A stretch of 64,000 bases of DNA from Methanosarcina barkeri str. Wiesmoor (GCF_000969985.1 NZ_CP009526.1:3658001-3722000); one strand, 5' to 3'; shown: positions 9,456 to 18,872, numbered from the stretch's first letter. Numbers and translations: made by a program. The notes: a model not told the origin generated them from the sequence alone.

Positions 9456-10667
9456 TCAGCGGCTTACAATGCCGGTCCGATCTAGCTTGTTCCATTTTGC
9501 CTCCTTTCTACGCAGCTCAACGATGATCGCCCATAGCATTACTACATCCATCATAAAGGAATATAGTACCCATAATGGTATCACGTAGAAGTATTTTAAA
9601 TCAAGCCAAGCTCGGTCAAGGGCAATAGAAAATAATAATGCAAAAATGGAAGAGAACATACCAAGCCAACCCATGATGCTTATCCAGCTTAAAGGAATGG
9701 GATTAATGTTGCGAAATAGCAAGATTGGCAACAGTATGATTGATATCAACTGTAGCAAAGGTATGATAATCATTGATGTTAAGTTAATAGGCAAATAAAA
9801 GGCAAAAAGGCCATACTTTGGATTGAATAACATATCTCGGTGAATATAAGCGGTCTTAAGTAACCCACGCGCCCATCGCACGCGCTGCTTCCACAGGCCC
9901 GTGATAGTTGAGGGTGCTTCTGCATACACTATGGCCCAAGGTTGAAACACTACTTTGTAACCTGCCTTGTGCACACGCCAGGTCAATTCCATATCTTCGC
10001 CTATAAATCCCTCTAAGAAGGGACCAGTCTTTTCAAGAGTGCTAGATCGGTAGGCGCCTATATTTCCAGACACGACAGGAAGGCAATCAATAGTAGACAG
10101 CGCTCTACGCACAAAGCCTGTGCCTACGTGAGTGAGCAAGTTCGCCAGTTGTGTCTGAAGCTTATCTAGGTTAATGGGAGCATCGTTGCCACATACTGCA
10201 CCTACATCTTCGCTGATAAAACCACTGAGCATCTTGCTTATGGTATCAGGAGCAAAGATGCCGTCAGCATCGACGAAGAATATTACTTCTCCTTTGGCTA
10301 GTTTTAGTCCCACGTTAAGAGCTGAGGCTTTGCCTCCATTTTTCTTGGTTACCACAATTACATGAGAGTTCGTTTCATAATGCTGCATCTCTTCAAGTGT
10401 ATTATCAGATGAACCATCATCTACTAGGATAACCTCATATTCTGAATAATTTGATTCTAGAATGGACTTTATACAATGGCCTATCACTTTTCCTTCATTA
10501 TAGGCTGGTACCACTATAGAGACAAAGGGATTCTTGCTGTTGAATATATTCTGTTTGCTTTTGCGCATTTCGAAAGCTAAAGATAGTGGATAATATGGAA
10601 TTGTCAGAATACCTACAGAAAAGCAGGTGAATCCTATAATATAGAAGAATAAAAGAAGTGGCTCCAT
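9456..10667 (-). CDS. Processive family 2 glycosyltransferase (PgaC/hyaluronan-synthase-like)
   Basis: 403 aa membrane protein. An N-terminal TM helix (about 5-30) is followed by a GT-A domain: VSIVVPAYNEGKVI, VDDGSSDNT, FFVDADGIF (metal-binding DxD), GEDMELTWRVHKAGY, and KQRVRWARGLL, which is the QxxRW processivity motif. Two to four C-terminal TM helices follow. This set marks synthases that polymerise and extrude beta-linked polymers such as poly-GlcNAc, cellulose or hyaluronan. The start at 10667 abuts the right inverted repeat. Probable partners: PIG-L deacetylase and ATP-grasp upstream, GH16 downstream. Confidence 0.9.
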   Translation of the reverse strand: MEPLLLFFYIIGFTCFSVGILTIPYYPLSLAFEMRKSKQNIFNSKNPFVSIVVPAYNEGKVIGHCIKSILESNYSEYEVILVDDGSSDNTLEEMQHYETNSHVIVVTKKNGGKASALNVGLKLAKGEVIFFVDADGIFAPDTISKMLSGFISEDVGAVCGNDAPINLDKLQTQLANLLTHVGTGFVRRALSTIDCLPVVSGNIGAYRSSTLEKTGPFLEGFIGEDMELTWRVHKAGYKVVFQPWAIVYAEAPSTITGLWKQRVRWARGLLKTAYIHRDMLFNPKYGLFAFYLPINLTSMIIIPLLQLISIILLPILLFRNINPIPLSWISIMGWLGMFSSIFALLFSIALDRAWLDLKYFYVIPLWVLYSFMMDVVMLWAIIVELRRKEAKWNKLDRTGIVSR

Positions 10668-11025
10668 GACTCTGTTCCAAAATCCAGTGATTTTTTCATT
10701 TCTTGATTGAAAATCTGAATTAGCAGAAAAATCCAGTTTTTGTCAAAATCAATATTCGATATCTAAAGACTTCAATCCCGAAGTGCCCGTAACAAAATAA
10801 CCTATGCAACATATAATTTCTTGTAACTTTGATTAGCGACCCTGATAGTGAAAATCAAAATGCCCAATCGGTAATATGCAGAGTTTATTATTCTATGCAG
10901 AGTTTATTCTATGCAGAGATTATTCTGTGACGAGGCCGAAGTTGTATCATAAGGCTTGTGATCAATTACAAAATCTAGTGATTTTGGATTTTACGTTCAT
11001 CACTGGATTTTGGTATTGAGTCGAC
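10668..11025. repeat. Right inverted repeat flanking the GT2-GH16 cassette
   Basis: Inverted match to 7205-7416 in two blocks, 10668-10780 and about 10965-11025. It occupies the whole gap between the GT2 start and the ATP-grasp stop, so it also serves as the GT2 upstream region. A short direct repeat TTATTCTATGCAGAG occurs near 10890-10920. Confidence 0.78.
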
Positions 11026-11029
11026 TCCA

Positions 11030-11884
11030 TTAGCAAACTCTAAAATCTTCCAAAACTGCATCCAGTACTTCTTTGGCTCGGGCAATATTTGCCCCAAACC
11101 TGGCATTGACCTCTAGAACTGCAGGATTGTGATCTTTTCGACGGCGAATATCTATGTCCATTGGGCCGGTCAGATTCATAGCCTTTGCTGCAGATATAGC
11201 TGTATCTGCCACGTCTGGAGCGTTTACGCGCTTCACTTCAGCTGCGTTGCCCACGATTCCTTCTTTTAGCTTAGTCTTTTCTAAAACTACGATAACAGAT
11301 TTTTTCCCAATATATACCTCAGGTGCGTAATCCGTTCCAGGGAGAAACTCCTGCAATATATATCTGTCATCAAGCATGGAGATTGCAGGCCAATCCTTTA
11401 TGTTTCTAATAACTACCTCTCTACCACCTCTACCTACTCGCGGCTTACTCAGGCATGGCCATCCCAAATTAAGCGAGATCTCTTCAGGCGAAGAGACCTG
11501 TGAAGGTAGTAAGTACCTGGGAACACATATTCCATGGCTCGAAAGCCGTTTATATGTCAGAAATTTATCATCTGCATCGGAGACTGCTTGATATTGGCCA
11601 ATTACCGCCGGTATGTCACTCCATTTTTTCCATTCTGAGGCTAAGATTGGCAATTCCTCACTCACAGTTGGAATCAGCAGTTGAATGCTCTCTTCGATCG
11701 TAAGAGTATATAGTTTTTCCAAAAACGATGGGTGTGAAGCAGGAGGAATCCTATGCACCTTGACCCCTGGAAGCGAGATCCTCTGCATATCAACGCCAAT
11801 GACGGTATGTCCTTTTTCTAAAAGGAGTAATGCAACATTACGACCGGCTGGGCCTCCAATACCAGTCACCATAATCTTTACCAT
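11030..11884 (-). CDS. ATP-grasp ligase
   Basis: 284 aa. Residues 1-35 form a Rossmann-like pre-ATP-grasp start (MVTGIGGPAGRNVALLLLEKGHTVIGVD). The ATP-grasp core shows PCLSKPRVGRGGREVV (ATP-binding loop), ILQEFLPGTDYAPEVY, and the metal-binding PAVLEVNARFGAN near the C-terminus. It resembles carbamoyl-phosphate-synthase-like ligases that form amide or carbamoyl bonds. It sits between PIG-L (77 nt upstream) and GT2, so it may add an amino-acid or similar group to the sugar or polymer; that role is inference. Confidence 0.85.
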   Translation of the reverse strand: MVKIMVTGIGGPAGRNVALLLLEKGHTVIGVDMQRISLPGVKVHRIPPASHPSFLEKLYTLTIEESIQLLIPTVSEELPILASEWKKWSDIPAVIGQYQAVSDADDKFLTYKRLSSHGICVPRYLLPSQVSSPEEISLNLGWPCLSKPRVGRGGREVVIRNIKDWPAISMLDDRYILQEFLPGTDYAPEVYIGKKSVIVVLEKTKLKEGIVGNAAEVKRVNAPDVADTAISAAKAMNLTGPMDIDIRRRKDHNPAVLEVNARFGANIARAKEVLDAVLEDFRVC

Positions 11885-11961
11885 AAATAATCCTTCTTGT
11901 CCAATCTATGATGGGTCCTTTTAAATTTATGATTGTTTATGTCATATGATCACAGATACAA

Positions 11962-12870
11962 TTAAATTTGTAAATTAATCCGAATCGCCTCAAAGCCTTC
12001 TGCTTCTTCCAATTTTGCTTGAGCACCTCGGAAGATGGCTTTTCCATAAACCTGCTTTGGCTGTACATATTTCTTTTTGTTTTGATCTTTATGTTCCTGG
12101 ATACTTTCTATTTTAATATCTATATACTGTTTGATATTTATAAAAACATTTGGTTGGAAGTCCTGGGTAGTAGAAGGGCTTTCATAGCATAATATAGTAC
12201 TCAGATTGCGGCAAGCACGCAGTGTTGCATCGTGAACCGCTCTATGATCCTGATGTATATCGTGAATTGAGTGTGTAAATACCATATCCGGTTTCAACTC
12301 GTTTACGATTATTTCGATTTGTTTGCTAATCTCCAAGATGAACTGATCCAGTCTAGTATCAGGAAAATCCATAATTTCGACCTTATTTATGCCTAAGAAT
12401 TCAGCGCCTTTCGTTGCTTCTATAAGCCTAGATGAACTATTACCCCCACGTTCCCCTTTGCTTACGATCAAGCTCATTATAGTGTGCCCTGCATCGGAAA
12501 GCTCTGCGATAGATCCTCCACAGGCGATCTCTATGTCATCTGGATGAGCTCCAAGCACCAAAATTTTCCTCGGTTTTGGACTCGGTTCAACTATCAATTT
12601 CATCCACACAATTCCTATCAGGAGTGTACTCTGTCCTATGATGCCCAGGCAATCAGCAACTAACTGGTACCATATAGTTGAATCTGGGTTTATTAGGCAG
12701 AATAATTGAAGGGTAGCTGAAAAGATATTGCTGATTAATACGATCCAAAAAATGATTCTAGACCTACGGACCGTTCTCCTCAACGGCAGCTTTTTCGTTA
12801 AAATGAATATAATTACTATAGTGAAAATTATGTAATTAATTAGATGTATAACTTCTGCCAAGTCAAACAT
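11962..12870 (-). CDS. Membrane-anchored PIG-L family deacetylase
   Basis: 302 aa. Three N-terminal TM helices (about 8-25, 40-58, 68-88) precede a PIG-L/LmbE domain with the zinc motif GAHPDDIEIACGG near residue 108 and a second motif HSIHDIHQDHRAVHD near 200. Family members remove acetyl groups from N-acetylglucosamine-type sugars. The fused TM anchor is not typical of soluble LmbE proteins and would place the enzyme next to the GT2 synthase. First gene of a probable operon with the ATP-grasp. Confidence 0.88.
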   Translation of the reverse strand: MFDLAEVIHLINYIIFTIVIIFILTKKLPLRRTVRRSRIIFWIVLISNIFSATLQLFCLINPDSTIWYQLVADCLGIIGQSTLLIGIVWMKLIVEPSPKPRKILVLGAHPDDIEIACGGSIAELSDAGHTIMSLIVSKGERGGNSSSRLIEATKGAEFLGINKVEIMDFPDTRLDQFILEISKQIEIIVNELKPDMVFTHSIHDIHQDHRAVHDATLRACRNLSTILCYESPSTTQDFQPNVFINIKQYIDIKIESIQEHKDQNKKKYVQPKQVYGKAIFRGAQAKLEEAEGFEAIRINLQI

Positions 12871-13071
12871 ATGCGCCCTCGAACTTCAATCTTATCTCTT
12901 GGTTGGGTTCCAATCTTTTAGAGCACTCTCTAAAATTTGGTGGTTTACTAATAATCAGTTGATATTTTCCAGAAGATACACACATTCGCATTCCGCTCTC
13001 TATTTTTTTTCATATACACTCAATTTTCCTGTATGTAGGCAAGCTTAAAAAACAAATGAAATTAAACAAAT

Positions 13072-13114
13072 AGGACTTATGCTATTCATTTTTCAGTTCA
13101 ACTGCTTATGTCCT
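13072..13114. repeat. Short inverted-repeat element, AGGACTTACGC family
   Basis: AGGACTTATGC at the left and GCTTATGTCCT at the right with only about 20 bp between; probably an internally deleted MITE. Confidence 0.55.
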
Positions 13115-13186
13115 AAAGCAAAGATGCTCTAAGACAAAATATCAATCATCCAATAACCCATATTAGACATAAATGGAAAATCTTAG

Positions 13187-13221
13187 AAATACAGTAGTTT
13201 TCCTATAAAACTACTGTATTT
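13187..13221. repeat. Perfect 15-bp palindrome arms (site A near integrase)
   Basis: Arms AAATACAGTAGTTTT and AAAACTACTGTATTT flank CCTAT. The core is the exact reverse complement of the 23-bp site at 14044-14066. Looks like a recombinase, IS-end or regulator site. Confidence 0.8.
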
Positions 13222-13384
13222 TCCCCCTTTATCTTAACATATATTTCTTAATAATAGTTTCATCCAACCAATAATACAGTAGTTTTAAGTAAATAACTTT
13301 ACTATAAACTATCTAAATTTATAAATTAAATTAAAATTTTTTGACTGATGATGTAATTTAAATAGTCACAGTTCATGACTCTCA

Positions 13385-13445
13385 TATTCGGCAGGTCGAC
13401 ATAAAAATCCATTTAATTTTTCTATTGATATCGTTTTTTTTTCAA
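13385..13445. repeat. Left-end remnant of the ATTCGGCAGGTCGACAT MITE
   Basis: ATATTCGGCAGGTCGACATA followed by about 40 bp similar to 38589-38640 (ending GATATCGTTTTT). No right end found nearby. Confidence 0.7.
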
Positions 13446-14043
13446 AACTTTTACAATTTTATTTAAATCAGAAATTACTAATTGTTAACTATAACATAAT
13501 TAATATATATTTATAATAAATGGGAAAAATGACAAATAAAATTATATGTATGATCTGCATGATATTGATTTAGAACTGCACCTACAAAAAAGAACAATCA
13601 TGAATATTTAAATGTTAAAATGTGCTTGCTGCCAAATGTAGGATTTTTAGAGATATCAAATATTTAAAAGTAAAATTTAAATATAATATATTCTATACTG
13701 TTATAAAAGTTCTGTAAAATCACAAGTGGAACTAAACTGAGAAAACGCAGAAGGTTTCAATAAACCTCTATGTATACTCAAATATTCTTAAAAATTTACT
13801 GCTAGAATTAGCATAAATAAGACTAAAGTGGATAGATTTTATGAAAATCGATGTAGAAAATGGTAATTATGGCCTACGAAGTGGATTTGCAAACAGGTTA
13901 CGCAGCATAATAAATATTTATTGTGCACTATAAAGAGACTAATATCAAATGGTTTTAATACAGTTATTTTCTTAACAATACTGTATTTTTACATTGATAT
14001 TTCATTTCAATGACAAAAATACCTAAGAATATATCGAATAACC

Positions 14044-14066
14044 AGTAGTTTTATAGGAAAACTACT
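14044..14066. repeat. 23-bp palindrome (site D near integrase)
   Basis: Arms AGTAGTTTT and AAAACTACT around ATAGG; an inverted copy of the core of 13187-13221. Confidence 0.75.
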
Positions 14067-14342
14067 ACATTTATCTACAAGATCATACAAAACCAATATC
14101 AGATAAGTAGATTAAGTTATGTAAGACAACAACTTTATAATCTCACATCTCATCAAACTATGACTTCTTTAGTTGTTGTCTTCTTAAATCTTAGTTAGTA
14201 TCCTTTTTCCGTATGTATTCCAAACCTAAAATTTGACTTTGAATTTATAGAAAATTAGAAACAATTCCTACAAATATAACTCATGCAGTTTATTGAAGGG
14301 CAAATATTAGAAAATTTTAGACTAGCTAGACTATTATTCATC

Positions 14343-14957
14343 TTAGCTATCTGTTCTAAGAATACCCCATTCCATTAATCTTTTTTTGATCTGGTGCATC
14401 TCTATATCTGTAAAGCTGAGTCCTTGATAATGATAAAGAGATGTCTGAGGATCGTGTCCCTGTCTTTGGTAAACTTTAAAAGGCGGTACTCCTGAACTTA
14501 GCATCCAAGATTCAATACTTTTTCTTGTAGTTTTTGCTGAGATTCCAAATGGATTAAAATCAGTTTTAACAGCCCATCTTTTAAGGTCTTGGTTCCAGGT
14601 GTCAATATCTGGAGGAGCGGGCCAGTTAAAAAATTGATCAAGAATATAGGGAAAAGTTGAGGGTAACAAATCAATGGTTCTCTCCTTCGCTTTTCGTTTC
14701 ACTTTCTTCTGTGCATCTTCATTAAGACGAATTTGGTTCCTGCTCTCAGAGTACCATTCAGGATGATCATATAGCCTTTGAATTTCAGCATACCTCATGC
14801 CAGTTATTGTTGATAGCTCAAAAAGAGTTTTATGTCTCTTTTTTGGAATTCCTGCCTTAAACTTATCATATTCTACAGGAACAAAGATACGGATTCCATT
14901 TACATAAATGGCTTCTTTGTCCCTTGTAAATCCTGAAACCGGATACTTTTCTTTCAT
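14343..14957 (-). CDS. Tyrosine recombinase/integrase, archaeal type
   Basis: 204 aa. Catalytic-domain signatures: STITGMRYAEIQRL (Arg I), KTTRKSIESWML (Arg II region), RQGHDPQTSLYHYQ (GH plus the Tyr nucleophile). The N-terminal arm/core-binding half is short, so this may be a minimal or partly truncated integrase of the SSV/plasmid type. It lies among several palindromic repeats that could be its sites. No attached mobile cargo or att tRNA is visible. No clear ribosome site at the ATG. Confidence 0.75.
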   Translation of the reverse strand: MKEKYPVSGFTRDKEAIYVNGIRIFVPVEYDKFKAGIPKKRHKTLFELSTITGMRYAEIQRLYDHPEWYSESRNQIRLNEDAQKKVKRKAKERTIDLLPSTFPYILDQFFNWPAPPDIDTWNQDLKRWAVKTDFNPFGISAKTTRKSIESWMLSSGVPPFKVYQRQGHDPQTSLYHYQGLSFTDIEMHQIKKRLMEWGILRTDS

Positions 14958-15046
14958 TTATTATTATACAGTTGTTTTTCATAAAAATACTTTATTATTG
15001 TTTGACTAAAATTTGTATCGGTGAACATCTGTTGAGATAATATGAA

Positions 15047-15079
15047 AAATACAGTATTTTGATAATAACTACTGCATTT
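15047..15079. repeat. Imperfect palindrome (site E) upstream of integrase
   Basis: AAATACAGTATTTT, then GATAAT, then AACTACTGCATTT; same family as 13187-13221. It lies about 90 bp upstream of the integrase start and could be an operator or recombination site. Confidence 0.6.
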
Positions 15080-15267
15080 AATTATTAATATTATGTTAAG
15101 ACATTGAGAGGAAAACCAATAAGTACTAACACCTATTAAAGTGAGATCACAGTAAATGGAAGTACTGTAAATGTTCAATATTATTTAAACTGTTTACCTA
15201 CATCTTCACTTGTCTTATTTGGAAATTCTTTCATTTTGGAACTCTTGTAAGTTTTATAAATCTATTT

Positions 15268-15397
15268 ATAAAATAGGACTTACGCAGTTGGACTGAAGAT
15301 CAATAGCATCAGACCATTTGCTGGTTAAAATACGACTTTGATCCGCAGGCTTTGTCGTAATGGGTTCTGTTCCTCAAGTGCGTAAGTCCTATAAAAT
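15268..15397. mobile_element. MITE, AGGACTTACGCA family, with 7-bp target duplication
   Basis: Element 15275-15390 (116 bp) has ends AGGACTTACGCA / TGCGTAAGTCCT and is flanked by ATAAAAT at 15268-15274 and 15391-15397. The interior differs from the 9293 and 54098 copies. No coding capacity. Confidence 0.85.
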
Positions 15398-15625
15398 ATA
15401 AACTATGGTATTTTTCGTCATCCAGAGACATTGAGAAAACTGTCTAAGTGTTTCTTATGCTTTTTTGATATTGGATGAGTTTATTAAAGGAAACAAGCGT
15501 ATTCTCTGATAGGATGTAACATTTGGATTTGTATAGCAGTATACGAATATTTTATGTCAAAAGGTTCGTATTCCAAAATATCCTGAAAAATTAGGTTTTT
15601 ACAACTGAACCAAAAAAAGTTTAAC

Positions 15626-15888
15626 TCCTGTGAAAGGAGCTTATAATCACATCTACTGGTCTGCCATTACTTGGTGGTACACCAATGCTGCAACCAAAGA
15701 TTTATCATTATTATTATGGGTAAAAATGGCAGAGAACATACCAAGTCAACTAATGATGCTTATCCAGTTCAAAGGGATGGGATTAATGTTGAGAAATAGC
15801 AAGATTGGCAGCAGTATGATTGATATCAACTGTAGCAAAGGTATGATAATCATTGATGTTATGTTAATTGGCAAATAGAAGGCAAAAA
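15626..15888 (-). pseudogene. Fused remnant of a second GH16-GT2 cassette
   Basis: 15630-15715 matches the GH16 3' coding region (7450-7535), and 15716-15888 matches an internal part of the GT2 gene (about 9640-9805), in the same order and strand as the intact locus but with everything between deleted. The match is about 85-90 percent by eye with indels. The plus-strand 82-codon frame across it is an artefact. Confidence 0.8.
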
Positions 15889-15979
15889 ACTAAAAATTTT
15901 AAGGCTAAAAATTTGGGAAACTTTCAAAAATACATATTTAAGTTATCAGAGAGTTTTTCAGGAAAATCGCTTATCGTTT

Positions 15980-17995
15980 TTATTTTTCCGAATAATTACA
16001 TGAACTACCTTCTTTTTTCTCAAGGGCCTGCAGGTATTCGAGGACTGCGAGGACGTAGGTTGAGTGGGACCAGGCCAGGGGGAGGACAGATACAGGGTTA
16101 CCTCTATCATCGATCTGTTCGGATAGGAGGCCGGTGGGGTGAGCGTGAGCTGCGCACCATTTTAGGAGTTCGAGAGCTCGGTCAAGGTTGCCAACTGCGG
16201 AATGCCACTGTGAGAGCCAGAGAGTGCAGAGAATCCAGCTGTTCATATAGCCAAAATAAGTATCGTGAAGGTACCTGGCAATCCCGCCTGAAGGGCGCTT
16301 AAGCTCGCGTTCAATAGCTTCCATTGTCCGGACGACCCTGGGGTCATCTGGGGGAAGAATCCCGAAGTACCAGACTGCAAAGACTGAGGAATCAAGTGTA
16401 GGGTCGTCAAGAGAACGGCGGAAACGTTTTAGTCGCTTATCGTAAAGTCTCTCCAGAATAGACTTCCGAATAAGGTCTGCAGCTTCCTTCCAGACATTTG
16501 CATTGTCATAATCGCCAAGAGAACGGGAGAGTTCATAGGCTCCGTTGAGGCCTGCATAGACCGTACACGCGCTGTAGGTGTGTATGCCTTTTCGTTCTTC
16601 CCAGAGGTCAAAACTCGAAATTGGAAGGCTTGTTTTCGTATCAATGGCTTTTATAAGATAGTTAGCTGTGGGAATCACAAGTCTTCTGTAGTACCTGCCT
16701 GTTGTCCAGACACTCTTTGCAATTTCCCAGTTGTTATAGAGGGTATAAAGAGGAAGCCCTGTTTCGTCGATTTGAATCATGGGGACAGGATGCCATGTGC
16801 TCCCAAAGTCTCCTGCAGGTGTGTACTTGTGAAGAAAGTTTCCTCTAGGGGTGATGGTTTTTGAAAAAAATTCAAAAGTTTCGGAAGTCAGATGGTGATA
16901 TCTCGCCCTGTCAAGAGCAATGCAGATCCAGGCTGCATCTCTTGGCCAGCAGTAGGTGTAAAGGTCTGCTCCAAATTGCTTTATATCCGAATCGCAAGAC
17001 GCAATTATCGAGCCCGTGATATCCATGTGGGCAACAACTGCAAGGAGACTCCTGTAAAAGCATTTTAAGACACTTTGAGGAAGTTCCGGCATTCGAGAAA
17101 ATTCCGGAAGGACGGATACTCTCTCAATAAACGAGTTCCAGAAATTGAAGCTATGATGGAAAAGGGTTTTTCTTCCGGCTTCCTTTTCCTGTTTATGAGT
17201 CTGAAGCACGCTGCAGTACTTTTTTCCGAGAACTATCCAGTAGTGTAACCTTGTCGATTCTCCAGGCTTCAGTTCGGGAAGGGTCCAGCCAAGGGTGGAA
17301 TCTACCGAGCCATGCGCTACAGGATTCCCGCTAAGAGATGCATCACTTTCCATATCTCTCCAGGTGCCTTCAAGCCCTCTCCACTCTGCAGTTCCAACTG
17401 CATACTGGTCAAACGCAGGGTCACTTGCGTGCAGGAAATATCGGTCGCGCTTGTAATGGATAAGTGTATGTTTATCGATTACAGCCGTTTCTCCGATTTT
17501 GGTCTCAAGAATTCGATAATTCTGGTTTGAGAAAAGACGCAAATGTTTGGGCTTATTAGATGTATTAGTGACCTTAAAAGTCCTGTAAAATATATTTACC
17601 GAGGGGTGAACAGCTTCCCATACAGTGATTCGGAGTCCGATCTCCGGATTTTCGAATACTGTTTCCCCTATATTAGAGACAACTCCCATACAGGCCTCAG
17701 GGATTTCCTGGTTGCCTTCTAGAATCTCGTATTTCCTTCTTACGCCTTTCCTGTTCTCTCCTGAGGTTTCAAGGATACGCTTACAGAACTCCTCCTTAAA
17801 CTCGGATTTATATCTCTGTCGAATCTTCCAGTTTTCAAGCCAGCTGCAATAAAGGGAGTCAAGATCGCATATGCCAACTTTTATAGAGTTTCCGTGATTC
17901 TCAAGTCCTACATATGGAAAATAGATATCCCTTATAGTTCCTTTTTCATCTTCGCAGATCAGGATTCTCCCATTTCCGAAAATTAGCGGCCTAAT
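15980..17995 (-). CDS. Glycoside hydrolase family 15 (glucoamylase-like), apparent ATT start
   Basis: The first ATG (17689) gives 569 aa but loses conserved sequence; the open frame continues upstream with RPLIFGNGRILICEDEKG and IRDIYFPYVGLENHGNS, typical of archaeal GH15 N-termini. AGGAGG lies at 18004-18009 on the minus strand, and exactly 8 nt later is ATT (17995-17993), giving 671 codons. C-terminal (alpha/alpha)6 barrel motifs: YTYCWPRDAAW, FDLWEERKG (catalytic Glu) and LLSEQIDDRGNP...PLAWSHS (second Glu). It probably hydrolyses alpha-glucans such as glycogen or trehalose in the cytosol. No signal peptide. Either a rare start codon or a recently lost ATG. Confidence 0.88.
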   Translation of the reverse strand: MRPLIFGNGRILICEDEKGTIRDIYFPYVGLENHGNSIKVGICDLDSLYCSWLENWKIRQRYKSEFKEEFCKRILETSGENRKGVRRKYEILEGNQEIPEACMGVVSNIGETVFENPEIGLRITVWEAVHPSVNIFYRTFKVTNTSNKPKHLRLFSNQNYRILETKIGETAVIDKHTLIHYKRDRYFLHASDPAFDQYAVGTAEWRGLEGTWRDMESDASLSGNPVAHGSVDSTLGWTLPELKPGESTRLHYWIVLGKKYCSVLQTHKQEKEAGRKTLFHHSFNFWNSFIERVSVLPEFSRMPELPQSVLKCFYRSLLAVVAHMDITGSIIASCDSDIKQFGADLYTYCWPRDAAWICIALDRARYHHLTSETFEFFSKTITPRGNFLHKYTPAGDFGSTWHPVPMIQIDETGLPLYTLYNNWEIAKSVWTTGRYYRRLVIPTANYLIKAIDTKTSLPISSFDLWEERKGIHTYSACTVYAGLNGAYELSRSLGDYDNANVWKEAADLIRKSILERLYDKRLKRFRRSLDDPTLDSSVFAVWYFGILPPDDPRVVRTMEAIERELKRPSGGIARYLHDTYFGYMNSWILCTLWLSQWHSAVGNLDRALELLKWCAAHAHPTGLLSEQIDDRGNPVSVLPLAWSHSTYVLAVLEYLQALEKKEGSSCNYSEK

Positions 17996-18253
17996 TCCGG
18001 ATACCTCCTGTTTTTTTAAATTTTTATGGCCCTACAAATAATACAACTCAGACATTTAAGCTTCAACTCAGGTTCCCAAAATATAGTGACATAATCTAGT
18101 TGAATTATTTTTTTGAATATATAACCCACTATAAAAAATGAATGTATTACCTCAAATAGCTTAGTACAAAATGTTTTTATATTTTAATAAGAGCTGGACT
18201 TTGGCTTTATATTTTGCTCATTTAGCCTTAAAATGTCTTGCTTATTTGCAGTT

Positions 18254-18460
18254 CTAAATATTATTTACAGTTCTAAATATTAGGATAATATCAAAAAGAT
18301 ACATTGTCAAAAATACCTTTTCCTGGTCTTTTTGCTGGCTGCGAATAATAAATTTAGTCTCCGATAAACTGCCATAACATGGGTCAGTGGAAGAGTTACT
18401 TTTATACGAATGTGTTATTTTTTTATGGAGTAACTTATCTAAGTTTTTACAGGTTTGCAA
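18254..18460 (-). pseudogene. Small remnant of an ISH3-type transposase
   Basis: The 68-codon frame reads STDPCYGSLSETKFIIRSQQ, which aligns with NDPYYGKTDLANEKYVIRSQ in the transposase fragment at 27176-27805, through to FLTMYLFDII versus SYISLYII. Heavily decayed on both sides. Confidence 0.5.
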
Positions 18461-18872
18461 AGGTCTTTGAATTAATCATTTTAAATAAGGATAAACTTTG
18501 TTTATTTCACTAATAAATATATATACAAAGTTTTTCTCTCAAAATTACACATTTAAAGTTCTATTTTTAAGAGAGTAGTCTCAATTAAGCTTTAAAATAA
18601 AATTTGAAGAAAATTAAAGTTTTGTATATTTAATTTATTTTTTTTACAATTGTGTCTCTTGAACATGTTTTTTCTATCAGACTACAATCAATGTTAAAAT
18701 ATGAGGTAATATGAATCTAAATTTAAATTAAACTCTCATTAATCTATTAAATAGTAAATAAATTAATTTTCTCATTTATTTTAATTGGAAAATCTACATT
18801 AATAAACTAATTTATTTTATAAGGCTAAATGCCCCCTAAAAAATAAATTCTTTTTTTAGGACTATAAAAAAT

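Larger units (their letters stand above)
12871..14342. other. 1.5-kb AT-rich region rich in palindromes and element ends
   Basis: Holds a short AGGACTTAnGC pair (13072-13114), a remnant of the AGGTCGAC MITE left end (13385-13445), and palindromes at 13187-13221, 13273-13300 (imperfect), 13957-13988 and 14044-14066. A 30-codon ATG frame at 13841 has no other support. At 14228-14260 a stretch matches 9100-9128 (AAAATTTGACTTTGAATTT). No gene called. Confidence 0.55.
14958..15979. other. Region between integrase and GH15: palindrome, MITE, fused pseudogene
   Basis: Contains palindrome site E (15047-15079), a MITE with 7-bp target duplication (15275-15390), and the GH16/GT2 remnant (15626-15888). 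No intact gene. Confidence 0.6.

Noticed and set aside
14954-15178. 74-codon minus frame upstream of the integrase
   Set aside because: Covers palindrome E and the integrase promoter region; composition not protein-like.
15630-15878. 82-codon plus-strand frame
   Set aside because: Antisense to the fused GH16/GT2 remnant.
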